NCBI GenBank assembly: GCA_019054805.1
Contig: JAHQIY010000014.1
Coordinates: forward strand, 2,294,001 to 2,358,000
DNA from: Brachionus manjavacas
Taxonomy: Eukaryota; Rotifera; Eurotatoria; Ploima; Brachionidae
DNA: 64,000 nt
Direction of reading: 5' to 3'
Of this stretch, positions 44,914-56,879 are shown piece after piece; position 1 is the stretch's first letter; each line of letters opens with the position of its first letter. Made by a program: the position numbers and the translations under genes. Below the pieces are notes generated by a model that saw only the letters and a program-made list of their open reading frames with translations, was not told the origin of the DNA and ran no database searches.

Positions 44914-45027
44914 TTTTGTTTTCTTTTCTTTTTATTGTTTTCTTTTCTTTTTATTGTTTTCTTTTTGTTTTTGTTAACAATAAACGATTCTTAATTTAAG
45001 AAAAAAAACCTTAGGATTTAGCTGATG

Positions 45028-45070
45028 TATTTATATGCAAATGAGAAGACATTAATTTTATTTCTATTGG
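45028..45070 (-). promoter_or_regulatory. Cyclin D copy A promoter: TATA box, octamer and CCAAT box
   Basis: On the minus strand, CCAAT (45,070-45,066, in TGGCCAATAG) is followed by the octamer ATTTGCAT (45,042-45,035), which abuts TATAAATA (45,035-45,028), about 115 bp before the start codon. The spacing suits a core promoter with start of transcription near 45,000. The same arrangement is kept in copy B. Confidence 0.6.
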
Positions 45071-45235
45071 CCAAATGAGAAAACTAATCAATGACCAATT
45101 GAACAAAACCTCGCCCTCTAGTTAAATTAATAATAATTACTTGTTTATTGAATATTTATTGAATATTTAATGAATATTTTTTGTTGCTAGCCCTTGAATG
45201 CAATTGATACTAGCCGGAAATAGAAAAAAAGAAGT

Positions 45236-45360
45236 GGAATTATGGTGGAATTTCTTTATTTATTATTTATTATTTATTTTTATTAAAAATATAATTTGGG
45301 GTGATCCCCAGGTTCGTCCGAATGACTTACGTCTTCGTTTAAACCCAATCATTGCAAAAA
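45236..45360 (-). repeat. Hairpin plus (AAATA)n tail, family 3
   Basis: On the minus strand, a segment reading GTAAGTCATTCGGACGAACC then TGGGGATCACCCCA (stem GGGG/CCCC) ends in AATAAATAATAAATAAAG. This is the layout of families 1 and 2 with a different hairpin, so a third retroelement 3' end. It is duplicated at 61,690-61,810. Confidence 0.6.
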
Positions 45361-46390
45361 AATGATTAAAATAAAATAAAAATTTAGTTTTTTTTAAAAA
45401 TAGAGAGTAATTGAAATTGAAAAAAATTAATAAATAAAAAAAAATGGTGGAATTTCTATTTGTGTTTGATTTTGATATGGCCTACTTGACAATGTGGAAT
45501 TTACAGAAACACAATCACCTCACCTTTTTTCTTTTTCACCTATCACTTTATGTGCAATTAGTGATGAGGTCGGTTTGATTGCATTCGATAAAGCTAATAC
45601 GGTTATTAGAGATCTACTATGACTTTAAAGAGACATGCGCTCGGTTTTTCTTTATTTTTGTTGTTGTTGTTGTTGTTGTCCACACAAGATTTGTTGATGA
45701 GGATGAAGATTAGACATTGTGTGACGCCCATGTCGTTCACTTTAAACTAAAAGTTTTAAAAGTTAATCGCTTTTGGACTAAGGCAATTTTTTTTTTAAGA
45801 AAAGAAGATCACAATTTATGATTAAGAGATAAAAGATTGTCATTGTGTACTAATATAATTAATAGGCGGATGCAATTTTCCCTTCATAGTTTTATTCTCA
45901 TTTCTTAAAGAGCGATTAATACAGTCTTTGAATTTTTATTTAAATTAAAATTTTTCCTTGAAATTTCATCTATGTATTAATCTTTTCATTGAAATTTTTT
46001 TCATTTTTTTCATGCTTCTAAAACATATAGTTATTCACACAACCATTTAAAACTTTTTCGTTTAACTCTCACATTCAACAATTTTTATTTTTTTTTAGGG
46101 TAAATTTTAAATAAACTAATAATCACATTTAAAATACTTTTATTAATAAAGTTAAAAATAGAATTCACTATTCAGCAATAAACATCAAATTTAATAGATT
46201 ATTCTTTGTTTATTTTTAATAAATTTTTTTTGCTCTCTTTAGAACTCTGTTTAGTACAGAGCGAATTTATTTATGACACCCCGAATCAGAAAAAAATCAA
46301 AAAATAATTTTATTCACAATATTTTAGAAAAATATTATTTTTAAACATTTTAGCACAAAATTAGTAAAAATAATAACCCAATTTTTTAAA
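45361..46390. other. Non-coding sequence upstream of cyclin D, copy A
   Basis: It includes a GC-richer block at 45,540-45,730 with a (TTG)n run at 45,658-45,678. On the minus strand this block has a 21-codon frame from ATG ending in poly-Gln. The block is conserved in copy B but, given the recent duplication, that says little. No known gene. A short stem, CTCTGTTTAGTACAGAG, lies at about 46,246. Confidence 0.45.
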
Positions 46391-46393
46391 AAT

Positions 46394-46660
46394 TTTTTTT
46401 TCCTTATTCACTCCTTGTGGAGCATAGGGTCATTACTTTTGATTTCCACTCAAGTCGATCTTTTGCCTTTACCCTTGCTTCTCCCCATGTCATCCCCATT
46501 TCGATGAGCTCTTTCGTGATTGTTGACCTCCATGTTACTGCTGGTCGTCCTACCTTACATCGCCCTTGAGGTGTCCATTGAAGGGCCCTTTTCGGTGTCC
46601 GTGTATCTTTCATTCTAAGTACATGCCCGAGCCATCGCAGCCTTTTGTTCTTAATGCTAA
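46394..46660 (-). mobile_element. LINE 3' fragment (duplication copy A)
   Basis: The minus strand encodes RLRWLGHVLRMKDTRTPKRA, then the VGRPAVTWRSTI and MTWGEARVKAKDRLEW blocks and a stop, the conserved C-terminal tail of a non-LTR endonuclease/RT polyprotein, ending in an A-run. It has the same family and reading as 37,644-37,836, extended about 70 bp 5'. The flanking AATTTTTTAAA-like sequences may be the target duplication but are too AT-rich to be sure. Confidence 0.8.
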
Positions 46661-46699
46661 TTTTTTTAAATGACACCAAAATATTTAGTTTTTGCCACA

Positions 46700-48480
46700 T
46701 TTATTTATTAAGACAAGCCCATTTTTGAAATCTAAAATTAAAGCTTTTTGAAGCTGATACGTCTCCTTTCTCGTTGCTTTCATCATCAAACCATAAACAT
46801 TTAGGTATTGTATAAGAGCTAATAATGTATTTCAAAATATTTTAAAGGATTTTGCAAAGTTTTATTATTAAAAGTAAAAATGGTATTTTGTTTTTTGTAA
46901 AAGTGATAAAGATTTAAAATTACATTGTTTTGAATTAAATTCATATTAAATTTTTTAAATTTTACACTAACTGAAGTTTTTTTAATAGTAGAAAATTGTT
47001 TATTTAAAAAATCATACTAGCCTTTTTAATTCAGAAACAGTATTTTAAAAGATACACACAATAGTGATCATGGCAATCAAATATCTAATCATTTTAATTA
47101 TGACTTTTAATTTTTATTAATTTTATTTTAGAAATTAAAAGAAAAAATTATATTGAAAAATTCAATTTTGATAGATTTAATATTAATTAATTTATTAAAA
47201 TTTAAAGCGAATAATTTTTGGCGATTGTAAGCCTTTTTCATCTTATTTTTCCTAATATTAAAAACATACCCTTGGATTGATAATATAAATATTTTCCTTT
47301 ATATGCTTTCATAAGGAATTTATACAGATGGTTTTTTGATCATTTCTAAGGAAATATTTTTTAAAGAAAATTTTTAAAACAATAAAATTTTATTACAGAA
47401 TTGACAAAGATAAAGAAAAAAATCAAAATAAAACTGAATTAAGTGAATTTGATAATATGAAAAAAATTAATTAAATGAGTTTATATTTTCGTTCTTTAAA
47501 GGTTCTATTCAATAAAGGAAGACTATTTAATTATTTATTTGGCCCATAACAACGTAATCCAAAAGAATAAAAAAAATTTTTAAATGATTTTTTTAAACAG
47601 CAAATTTAAAATTTAAGTTGTATTTTTTCTAATTTAAAGAATTTTTTTTTTTCAAAATAAAAATGTAATCAAAAAATTAAGCAAGATAGAGATTCAATTT
47701 TTATCAATTGAATTTGATTAAATGAAAAAAAAGAAATGAATTAGTTGAGTTTATATTTCACTCAAGTCCATATTAACTAAATATATTCAATATCTTTGGT
47801 TTATCTATTCTAGTTGCTATTTTTCAAATAAATATTTGTTCATTCGCTAGATGCACTTGAATACGCGTTGTTGATAATTGCTCGATAGAGAAAGAAAGTT
47901 TGCTAATTAATTTCAAGTTTTGAATGCTTCTAGATATTTAAAAATTTGATTTGATCGATGAGAAAATACTCCTGTGTACTAGAGATTGCTAATATCTTAA
48001 GTTTATTAAGTGATCGTGTGGCTAAGTAAGCTATTGGGTTTCAATAATTATTTATCTTCTTAGAGATACATGCACATCAAGTGGTCCAATATCAACTAAA
48101 TAAATTTGACAAGATCAATTTCTATCTAATTAACAATTAGCTAATAAGTTCAATTAATGTAGATGCTATCTTTTATTCAAAAAAAAAAAAAGAAAATTTT
48201 TTTAAAGAATCCTTTTGTTTAATTTTTTTAAGATTTAAATTATTTTTTTATATAAAATTTATATAAAAGCCAATTTAGTTTTAAATAAAACATTAAAATG
48301 TAAATTAAATTTTTGTTGAAGCGTTTTTTTAAAACTTATACACTTCAAGAAATATATTAAAAAAATTGTAGATAAAATAATATTTTTGAAATAGTAGTTT
48401 TTAGATCGCGTAAAATATTTTCCAAAACAAAAATAATTAAAAAAAAAACAAAAATACTGAATTTAGTGTCAATTTTATTG
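46700..48480. other. AT-rich non-coding sequence
   Basis: The first part (to at least 47,497) is shared with copy B. No gene, RNA or bounded repeat was seen. Confidence 0.5.
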
Positions 48481-48499
48481 AATTATTTATTTTTAATTT

Positions 48500-50480
48500 A
48501 TTTGTTTGTTTTCTGTACCGAGCTAGAGCTCCCTCATAAAAATTATAAAAAAAATAAAACTAGAGTTATTAAAATAAGAAAAAATAAAAATAAAATAATA
48601 TAAATAAGCTAAAAAATATAAAGAAAGTTTAAAAGAAATATATTGAAATAGGTTGTTACATGTGACAGAAGTTTTAATAGTTTAAGCTTCATGAAAAAAG
48701 ATGAAATAGTAAGGTAGCAATTACACAATTGAGTTGGGTATTCAATATAATAATGTCTTGATCCGAAACCTTGTTTGTATTCATCCACTAGTCTGTCAAC
48801 CAATGGAATAAAATGACTCAGTCCTGTCCCAACATATCTCTCACTCAATTCAAAAAATTGATTTGCGACTGTTAGTAATTTAAGTTTATTCAAAGCCTCA
48901 TGATGCACCATGTTGGAGGGAGTATCATATTTTAACTAAGGGATAGATCTTACTGCTGTATTTTGAATTGCTTGTAGTTTTTTGATATTATTTTCTGAAA
49001 ATGAATTCAAGCAAGGAAAAGAATAGTCTAAAATTGATCCGACTAAAGATTTATATAAATTTCCTAGTGTATTTTGAGTAAGACCTCATTTTTTATTTGA
49101 CTATATCTTAATAATATTTAGCCTTTTAATGCAGCGTTCTTTAATTTCGTCTCCTAATACATTAAAATTTAACTTAGAATCAAAGAAACTTGATTTCTTT
49201 TTGGCTCAGTATTCTGTGTCCATAAGTTTTTAAGTTTAGATTATCACTCTCTTTTTTGTACCTAGAGAAGACTAATGAACACGACTTTTCAACTGATATC
49301 AACATTTTCCATTAAATAAGCCATTGTTCTAGTTCGTTGGTGTATTTTTTATCTTATTTTCAAGATTCCCTTTTTTGTCATAAATGAAGAATGTAACTAG
49401 ATCATCTGCGAAAAGCAGAGAGTATTCATTATTTGTTTTGTTTCTTTTGAAGATGTCTATAATAGATATACTAAATAAAAGAGGATTAATAACTGAGCCT
49501 TAAGGAACACTTGAAGTTATTTGATATTCTTCGCTCAAGTGGTCATTCACATTTACCTTAAATGTCCTACTGTCTAAAAAGGATCTAATCCAGTTGGTCA
49601 AGTAATGAGGTGAATTCATTTTTACCAATTCATATCAAAAATTAATCAAAAAATAGTAAATCAATTTAAAAAAAAAAAAAGTAAATCTTGATGGAAAACC
49701 CTATCAAAGGCTTTAGAAATATCAAAAAACATGCAGAAAACTCTTTTTTTCTATTAAATGACTCCAAAATTTTTGAATTAAAAACAAAAGATTATCTAAT
49801 GTTCGCCGGAGATTCCTAAATCCAAATTGCTCCTGGATAAGAAGTGAATTTTGTTCTAAAAAATTGTATAATCTTGAATATCCTATTCGTTCCAGTAACT
49901 TTCCTTAACAACTAATACTAATCTATAATTTAAAGGATCTTGTAAAGTAAAGGCCTTTTATTGAATCAAATTAATGTTCGAAGTTTTCAGAACTCTATCT
50001 TCTCGAAGAGAAAATTAAAAAGTTCTATGATTTCTATTAATGAATTTTTAGGTAAGTTTTTTAACATTAAATCGTGAATTTGGTCAGGTCCTGATGTCGC
50101 TTCATTTTTCAATCTTTTTAAAGATATAATTAATTCATTTTAGCAAATTGGAATTACACTGACTATAATTTCTAAAGAATTCAGAATTAGAATCAAATAT
50201 TCCTATATCTTTCTCAGTATCAATTAAATGAGAATTAGGACTAAATATTGAAGATAAGAGTTATCCGAAGCATTTTTCTTTTTCTTCATTACTTTTGAAT
50301 TCCTTATCATTTAAAATCAAATTTTGAATTAAATTTGATACTTTTTTTGTTCTAAATTTATTTATTTGTTTTCCAAAAAGGTCTTCTTGTCAGTGGGTTT
50401 TTTCTCATCTTCTCAATAAAATCAAACCAATTTTTTCGTCACAGTCCAGTCAAAACAGTATGCATACTACTGTTCTCCCA
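48500..50480 (-). mobile_element. Non-LTR retrotransposon (CR1/Jockey-like), inactivated
   Basis: Read on the minus strand, frameshifted pieces follow the LINE RT order: a GPDQIHDLMLKNLPK segment near 50,090, LLERIGYSRLYNFLE and QEQFGFRNLRRTLDNLL near 49,850, FFDISKAFDRVFH near 49,700, then TNWIRSFLDSRTFKVNVN, SSVP-x-GSVI-x-PLLFSI and LLFADDL near 49,410 (catalytic Asp pair kept). The 3' end is the family-1 hairpin at 48,512-48,537 plus a (AAATA)n-like tail. Multiple stops and frameshifts make it dead. No endonuclease domain was identified, so the copy is 5'-truncated. Confidence 0.85.
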
Positions 50481-51060
50481 ATCAATCTTAATAAAGATTG
50501 TGAACAAGTTAAATGCTCAAATTTGGAAAAATTAAGGTATCAATCTAAAAGTCCCTTTTTACCAATGTTCATTTTTTTCAAAGTTTGCAAATCAGGTGCG
50601 TTTCAGAATCACAGCAGAATCGAAAAAATTTAAAGTTCAAGCTAATTGTCAAAAAAACTGATATTTAATATAATCAGCATATTTTAGATGTTCTGCTATT
50701 TTACAAACTAAATGTTAGTAAAAATGTAGGTAAAATCTTCCTGAAAGATAAAGAGTTGATGAACAAGTTGGCGCTTCAAGACACCAGTGAAATTTAACTA
50801 AAATAACGCTAACTAATCTCTTAATAAAAAGATTTTTTGATAATGACAACAAAAAATTTGCCTCTCGAATGGATAAATTATGAAATGTCCTCAACCGTAA
50901 CTGCTCAGGACTGCGAAATTTTAATTTTATCTTCCACAAATGCAAAAATCCAAAAATAATGAACGTAATTTTTTAATTTCATAAAGAATCGCTCTGAAAT
51001 TTTAAAAATCGGAAATTAAAGAAAAATTAAAGATATATGAAAAATTGGATATTTTATAGA
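50481..51060. other. AT-rich spacer between retroelements
   Basis: I see no feature. A short minus-strand open frame at 50,715-50,945 has no recognisable domain. Confidence 0.4.
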
Positions 51061-51064
51061 CCTT

Positions 51065-54000
51065 ATATAATTGGACGTGTTTGTCCGGATCGGTTAGGAT
51101 CTGGTGGCTCGGGGTTATAAAACAGATAATAAAGAAAATAAATTTAATAATGATAACAACATTACTAATAAATGACCACTTCTAGCTCAAATAAATAATA
51201 AAGTAAACTAAAATATAATGAAAATACTAATAGAATGAAAAAATCTGTCTAATATTTACACAGTGTTAAATACTAGCGACTAGATCATAGAATTGCATTG
51301 TGAAACTATAGACTTAAAAGTTAACTAGAGTTGGTGTTGTAGTTATTTAGAAAACTACAACAAACCTCTCCGCCAAAGAAAATTGCAAAAAAATAAAATA
51401 AAAAAACATATAAAAAGGAAACAAACAAAACTTGGGGACAGTGCGTCTCACTGTTCCTCCATCGGCTCATATTTTGAGAACATCTTCGAGTTCTTTTATT
51501 TTGTTTTGAGCTTCTTGCATACTTTTTTAGTTTGTACTAGACGAGTTTCAGCTTCCAGTCTTCTTTCCTGCTCCTCGCTAAATCGATGTGCCCAATGTGG
51601 GCAATTAGGCGCTATTGGAATTCCAGAGTTTGATTTGTCCTTTCGAGGTCTTTAATTTTTCTGCATGGTACCAGATCGGCATATAATCTTGGTCCACCAT
51701 CGTTTTCTTTGACCACTGTGCAGATACTGTCTTGATGTCGTGAAGCTTGGCTAGAAGTTTCTGATCTTGAACGTAAGGCTGTTTATAAATTTAACCGCTT
51801 CACACTTTCGGTTTGTTCTTTACATACGCAGAACGCAATATACCTCATTAAATTCGTTTTTTCTTCTTCTGGCCCTTTGTTCCCTTAACCCGACATTTGA
51901 ATCGCTGTCCCCTGAAGGAAAATTTTTTGTGGACATAGGATGAGTATTAGACGTGTCCTTGACATTTTATTCAGGTTTATTTTGATTTTCTAAAGGCTTC
52001 TTGATTTTCTAAAGGCTTTTTGATTTTTCAAATTTTTGGTGAACCTTCTCTTTTGACCATCGGTTTGGTCGTCTGGTTCTTCATTTATCATTAGTAAGCT
52101 ATGTCCATTGTGAAAGTATTTCTTCAATCTATTTTTGTGGACCTGTTTCACTTTCGAACGAGGGCTTGATGCAAGTTTTGTTAAATAGTAGCATTTGTTC
52201 TCGTTTTTTCCAAAAATTATGAATGGACTATAGTATTTGTGAACAAGACCATTTGACAGACCTTTTATTAATTCTGGGTGATTAGTGAGTTCATAATCTC
52301 CAATATTGTACTCAAATTTTTTGATTTTCCTGTCATGATATTTGATTTATTAACTGCATTTTTATTGATGAATGTATGATTGAATTAAAAATTCTAAAAT
52401 TAAAAAAGTAAATGAATAATATTTTTTTTAAATAAATTTTTGAATCTTTTTTCATAAAGATAGCCGTTCATTAAGATAGCGGCTACTAAAAAGCCCCTAT
52501 TGCTAAGAATCCGCTAAAATGGATTGAAAAAAAAAGTTTAACCTATACTTATTATTGATATTTTAGTCAAAAAAGTTACTGCTTTGGACAGGTATTAGAA
52601 GCCGTGGACCTACACCAATTTGTAATTTTTTTTAAAAATAGATTCATAATTAGCATAATTTTTTTATTCTTTTTAATTCTTTTTTCTCAAGAAAAGAAGA
52701 GAAAAGGAAGAGGAAAGGAAGACAAATCAATGAAGTAAGTTTTATAATGTATTGTAAGTTTAGGTCCTAACTCATTTGGTCGTCATCAACAAATGCTGCA
52801 ATCATCTTCTTTACTATTTTTAATGTTATCTTACTTTGACCATCACATTGTGTGTGTAAAGGAGTTGTTTATAACTATGTATAAATGCTCATACACCAGG
52901 TCTTAAATCGTTGATTGAAATTGTTTCCCGAATTCTGATAATATTGATTAAGGGATTCCATATCTACTGCATCATTTATCAACTTTATTATTTGCAATTG
53001 GGGTGGTCTTACTGCTTTTCCGTGCGTGCATTTTTATAAATTTTGTAAAGTTAACAATTATGACTTGAAGATACTTGTTACCACGGCGTGTTACCGGGAA
53101 TAGACTGCTAAATCAGTACTTATCAATTGATTAAGAAGACATGGTGTTAAGTAGATCAGCATGTCGAGCTGATTGAGTGAGCTGAATCTTTTGGCACATC
53201 TAATGATTTCGTCTTAGAGAAATGCTCTGTAAAATCTATCGATTATTTAGACAATGAATTTGATTTTCTTAGTTGAACATTATAAATTGTGCTGTGAATT
53301 TGGTTGACAATTTGCTCTAATATTAGTTTGGTAAAACGAGTTGTGTTGTTTTGAAACCATTCCTTTCTTTCTTATGAAAAATATCAACAAGCTAAAATGG
53401 TCGTACTGTTTATTGTATACGACGTGTTTGGCTCTCAAAAATTGAGATCTTGGTTTTTCAGCCCCATTTTACAGGATAAGTCCTTTTATCCACTGGACTT
53501 ATACGTCCTTCTCTTGTTCTCAAATTTGCTCTCAAAATCATTCTCGATAGAAGAACTTGGATTCAGAGCTATTCTATCGGCGTTCGTTTTTCCACTCTCA
53601 GAATTCAACACCAATCAGGACTGAAGTTGGTTATTTGTTGCTGGTTTTCCGTATTTCGAAAAACCCAAAGCCCTATTTGGGTCTGGTTTAATATTTCCTT
53701 TGGACATCACATTTCCCAACACTTGAATTTCAAAAATAACTCTCAGTGAATTATCGAAAATAAATCGTTGCAAACATGCTTCGATAAAACGTCGAAACCA
53801 TGCAGGGGCATATTTGATGCCCATTGACACTGAAAGATACTCAAATAGACCAAATTTACGATTAAAGCAGTATATTGTATTGAGTTCGGATGGAGAGGAA
53901 TTTTGTGGTATGCTGCTTTCATTTCGATTCTAGTAAAGGTGTCTGCATCTGTCAATTTATAATACAAGTCATTTATAGACGGGATCGGCTTGTTGACATC

Positions 54001-54440
54001 CTTTAGAACTTTGTTGAGTGGTTTGTTTTCCACTGTAATTCGATTTGAACATCAGTTTTGTAAAGGAAAACACCATTGACTTCTGCTCGGTCGAAAAATG
54101 CCGGCTATCAATTGGTTGTTTAATTCTTTTTGACTTCCTTCTTAAGATTCCAAGGAAGTGGTCTACATCTACATTTGATTGGTTTATGTTTTGGGCCCTA
54201 TAGCTCTATTTCAAATGCTACATTTGAGTTTTTGTTTGGTTTCAAATCCTGAACTTACCGAGACTTCTTCAATTTTGTCTTTTATAATATTTCGTGTGTT
54301 TTCAACGGTCACCATATTTTGATCATTTTTTGAAATGGTAGTTTTTTTTAAATCCGGAACGATTTCAGACTCAATCAAATTGCCACTTTCTTTTGGTTTT
54401 GGTATTTCTTCCTCCCCCTTTCAAAAGTCTTTTTTAAGGA
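51065..54440 (-). mobile_element. Ty3/gypsy LTR retrotransposon remnant, element 1
   Basis: On the minus strand the RT begins near 54,170 (PWNL..EVKK), with VNKPIPSINDLYYKL, DTFTRIEMKAAYHKIPL (54,033-53,840) and VLGNVMSKGNIKPDP (about 53,700). Integrase pieces follow: RGNKYLQVIIV and YGIP-x-SILSEFG (about 53,090-52,920), then a C-terminal GLVHKYYSPFIIFGKNE near 52,230. A polypurine tract, GGCGGAGAGG (minus), lies at 51,375-51,366, directly before a candidate 3' LTR starting TGTTGTAG at 51,362. The RT motif normally F-x-x-LD has Glu for the catalytic Asp (RIEM). Frameshifts are frequent. No matching 5' LTR was found. Confidence 0.75.
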
Positions 54441-54729
54441 TGTTCTCCAACATCAAAAATTGGTAATATTTCCGATTTTATCATCTTTCAGATTGAGATG
54501 AGTGCCTATTTTCTCGTCTTTTTTAAACTTATTTCACACATCTCTTTTCTTAGCATTCTACCCACTTCATCGGAAATCGTTTTTATTATTCATCTTTTTA
54601 TAGAGACTCGGACTCATAATTTAACGACTAAGGCTTGAATAAATTGGAATCTGAAAATAACACTGTATAGTGTAAAGGTTGTAAAAGTGAGTAAAAAATT
54701 CAAATTAGCTGACCCAACTTCAATCTTGG

Positions 54730-55140
54730 TCCGACCCATCACAAACTAACTTTATTTAACACCTATGTCTGATTAAAGAAAAAAGCATTAATACAATTAA
54801 TACACCTGCAAAAAGAACCAAACAAAAATTAATTGATATCGAATTGATGGCATCTACTCCAAGTCCACAAAAAAATATCAATACTTTTGAAGCGTACAAA
54901 AAGACCCTAAAAAATTGGCTCACACACAAATGAATCAATATCTAGTCATTCCTTAGATTTTATTAGTGAGTATAAAATTGAAAAAAGAGTGTTTAAAATC
55001 TTGAGTGATGGAGCATCAAATAAGATTAAAGCTTTTGATAATGATCATATTGAAGAATATTTCTAGAATTATGCGAATTGACGGACGAGGATAACAAAGA
55101 GCTTAATATTGAAGACAAGAAGAAATAATTTAATTTTTGA
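54730..55140 (+). mobile_element. hAT-like transposase remnant
   Basis: The plus strand reads FISEYKIEKRVFKILSDGAS with NKIKAF following, resembling the 'iVtDnasN..kAF' catalytic-core region of hAT transposases. After a frameshift an acidic linker, LTDEDNKELNIED, follows. Sequences rich in ACTCGGACTCAT flank it (about 54,605 and 55,175), a motif style seen at hAT termini. The call rests on one motif. Confidence 0.45.
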
Positions 55141-55251
55141 TTTTTTAGACTCTAGTCCAATAGACTCCCGAGTCAAACTCGGACTCATGATTGCCTAAGT
55201 ATTTTTCTAAAGACTCAGACTCAAAAACGCGTCTGATAAGCTCTATTTCTA

Positions 55252-56505
55252 TCCCGTTTTTAAAAATAGACAAAACATCTTATCTAACAGTAATTTTAAA
55301 AATAGACAAATCATCTTATAGTAATTTTCTTAAATAACGGAAAAATCCCGTTTTGATATATTAGAAAATTATACTATTTTCTTTGAAATTATTTCCGGAA
55401 TTTTTCTTTTATCTATTATGGATGGTAAAACTAATTAGTTTGAATGCGTCCGCATGCGAAATTATGTTAATCCAAAAGAGATAATTGACAACTAATTTTT
55501 TATTAATAAAAAACTCTTGATTATTTTTGAAAAAAAGCTAATCAATCAGCATTTATTAAATAAAATAATTTTAAATTGAATAATGTCTGAATCAAACAAA
55601 AATACTGTTGAAATCTTGTCAAGCAATTATGGTATCACCCAGCAAAACAAATCGCGCCCAATAGCGATGGTAAATGGGTATCGATATAGATGGAAAGATG
55701 ACAAAAAATATTCAACAAGATTCGTGTGTATAAATTCAAAATGCTATGCCAGTTTGACTTTAAAAGGAGACCAATTATTGAAATTTATTTTCAGTGATAA
55801 TAATGATTCTTTTATAATTGAATTTTATAATTGAGTCGCTTATAAATAGTAAGAATTTAGAAAGAATGAGAAAAGCCAAACGAGATGAGCAAAAACGTGA
55901 TTGAAGAGCAATGGCTGAGAGAAAAGAAGCTTTAACAGATTCGGATATCAAGAATGAAGCAAAGAGGATGTGGGCGAAAAATGGGTATCAAAAATGGACC
56001 AAGAATTAGCAAAAGCAAGTTTAATCAGTAAAGTAAAAACTGAGGAAAATCAAAAAAGGACTTGGATTTTTGGAAAGATATTCATGTAAAGCTGACTATT
56101 AAGAAAAGTTATTTTTTCTGATAAATTTAAATTTTAATTATATTACTATCTTATTTATATACTAAATAAATAATAATTGCCTTAATAATTTCTCATTTTA
56201 TTTGTCTTAAAAAAATGGATATATTTCCATTTTTTTATTAAAAATAACAGGATAATTTTCCTTTTTTCTTTTTGGGATTAAAAAAAAATGGAACATTTTT
56301 CTTATTTGCAAAAAGGAAATAGTTTTCTTAGATAAGTAAACGGAATGTTTTTTCTTATTTTAAAAACCGGATAGATTTCTTAAATAAGAAAAGGGGATGA
56401 ATTTCTTTATTATAAAAACGAGATAATTGTCTAAAATAAGAGAACGGGATAATTTTCAACCGGATTACTTTTTGGGGATGAAAAAACAACGGGATGATTT
56501 TACTT
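55252..56505. mobile_element. Putative DNA transposon with subterminal inverted repeats around a FLYWCH ORF
   Basis: The left end holds two or more copies of ATCCCGTTTT with TTAAAAATAGAC (55,252-55,355). The right end (about 56,220-56,505) holds at least five degenerate copies of the opposite orientation (AACGGGATAATTTT, AAACCGGATAG, AACGAGATAATT), 35-50 bp apart. A FLYWCH-finger frame lies between. The inverted arrangement suggests one element about 1.25 kb long, with most of a transposase deleted; exact ends and target duplication are not visible. Confidence 0.45.
55583..55834 (+). CDS. FLYWCH-type zinc finger protein fragment
   Basis: An 83-codon frame: VEILSSNYG, then VNGYRYRWKDDKKYSTRFVC and a C-x4-C spacing (VCINSKCYASL), matching the FLYWCH finger (Gly-Tyr-x-Tyr, aromatic, Cys, Cys). 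The final His region is missing or altered, as ILLK-type sequence and a stop follow. FLYWCH fingers commonly sit at the N-terminus of MULE-type transposases or of small DNA-binding proteins derived from them. Downstream (55,840-56,090) are frame-broken Lys/Glu-rich pieces (KAKRDEQKRD, AERKEALTDSDIK). Probably a relic of a transposase ORF; expression as a small protein cannot be excluded. Confidence 0.6.
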   Translation: MSESNKNTVEILSSNYGITQQNKSRPIAMVNGYRYRWKDDKKYSTRFVCINSKCYASLTLKGDQLLKFIFSDNNDSFIIEFYN

Positions 56506-56879
56506 TTTACCTTTTTTTTGTTTATAGTTTTTTTTCCTTTTAAATTTACAATTTTATATCATGAAAAATTATTTCTTTATTTTCAACCTGCTTACAAAGC
56601 TTTTGAAAATATAATTTTCACTTTTCTTAAAGAGTGTCTTCTACTTCGATAATTGCTAGTGCTAGAGATCTTCCTAGGTCTTCTCGTATCTTCCTTTGAA
56701 AGGTCTTCTGTAATGTGATAATTATTTTCTGCATTACATGAAGGGAGACGCGTAGAAGCCTTAATAAAATAACAATCTAAATTTTTTGTAATGTTTTGGT
56801 CCTGAGACAGAAAAATTTTTTCTTGCTAAACGGCTACGATTAATTATTTTTTAAATTTATTTTTGATAACAACCAGCTT

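Larger units (their letters stand above)
43243..47497. repeat. Segmental duplication, copy A (contains cyclin D)
   Basis: Matches 59,719-64,000 in the same orientation with very high identity over coding, promoter and downstream DNA. Copy A may extend beyond 47,497, because copy B is cut by the window end. Differences seen: three substitutions in the cyclin CDS, small indels in simple repeats, and about 50 bp present only in copy B near 62,518-62,572. Confidence 0.9.

Noticed and set aside
46404-46700. 98-codon frame considered as a host gene
   Set aside because: Its content is the conserved LINE polyprotein C-terminus, present in three copies with A-runs and, at 37.6 kb, a target-site duplication.
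51383-51655. Plus-strand 90-codon open frame considered as a gene
   Set aside because: It lies in the 3' part of a minus-strand gypsy remnant, next to its polypurine tract; the minus strand reads a Glu/Arg-rich coiled-coil-like piece there instead.
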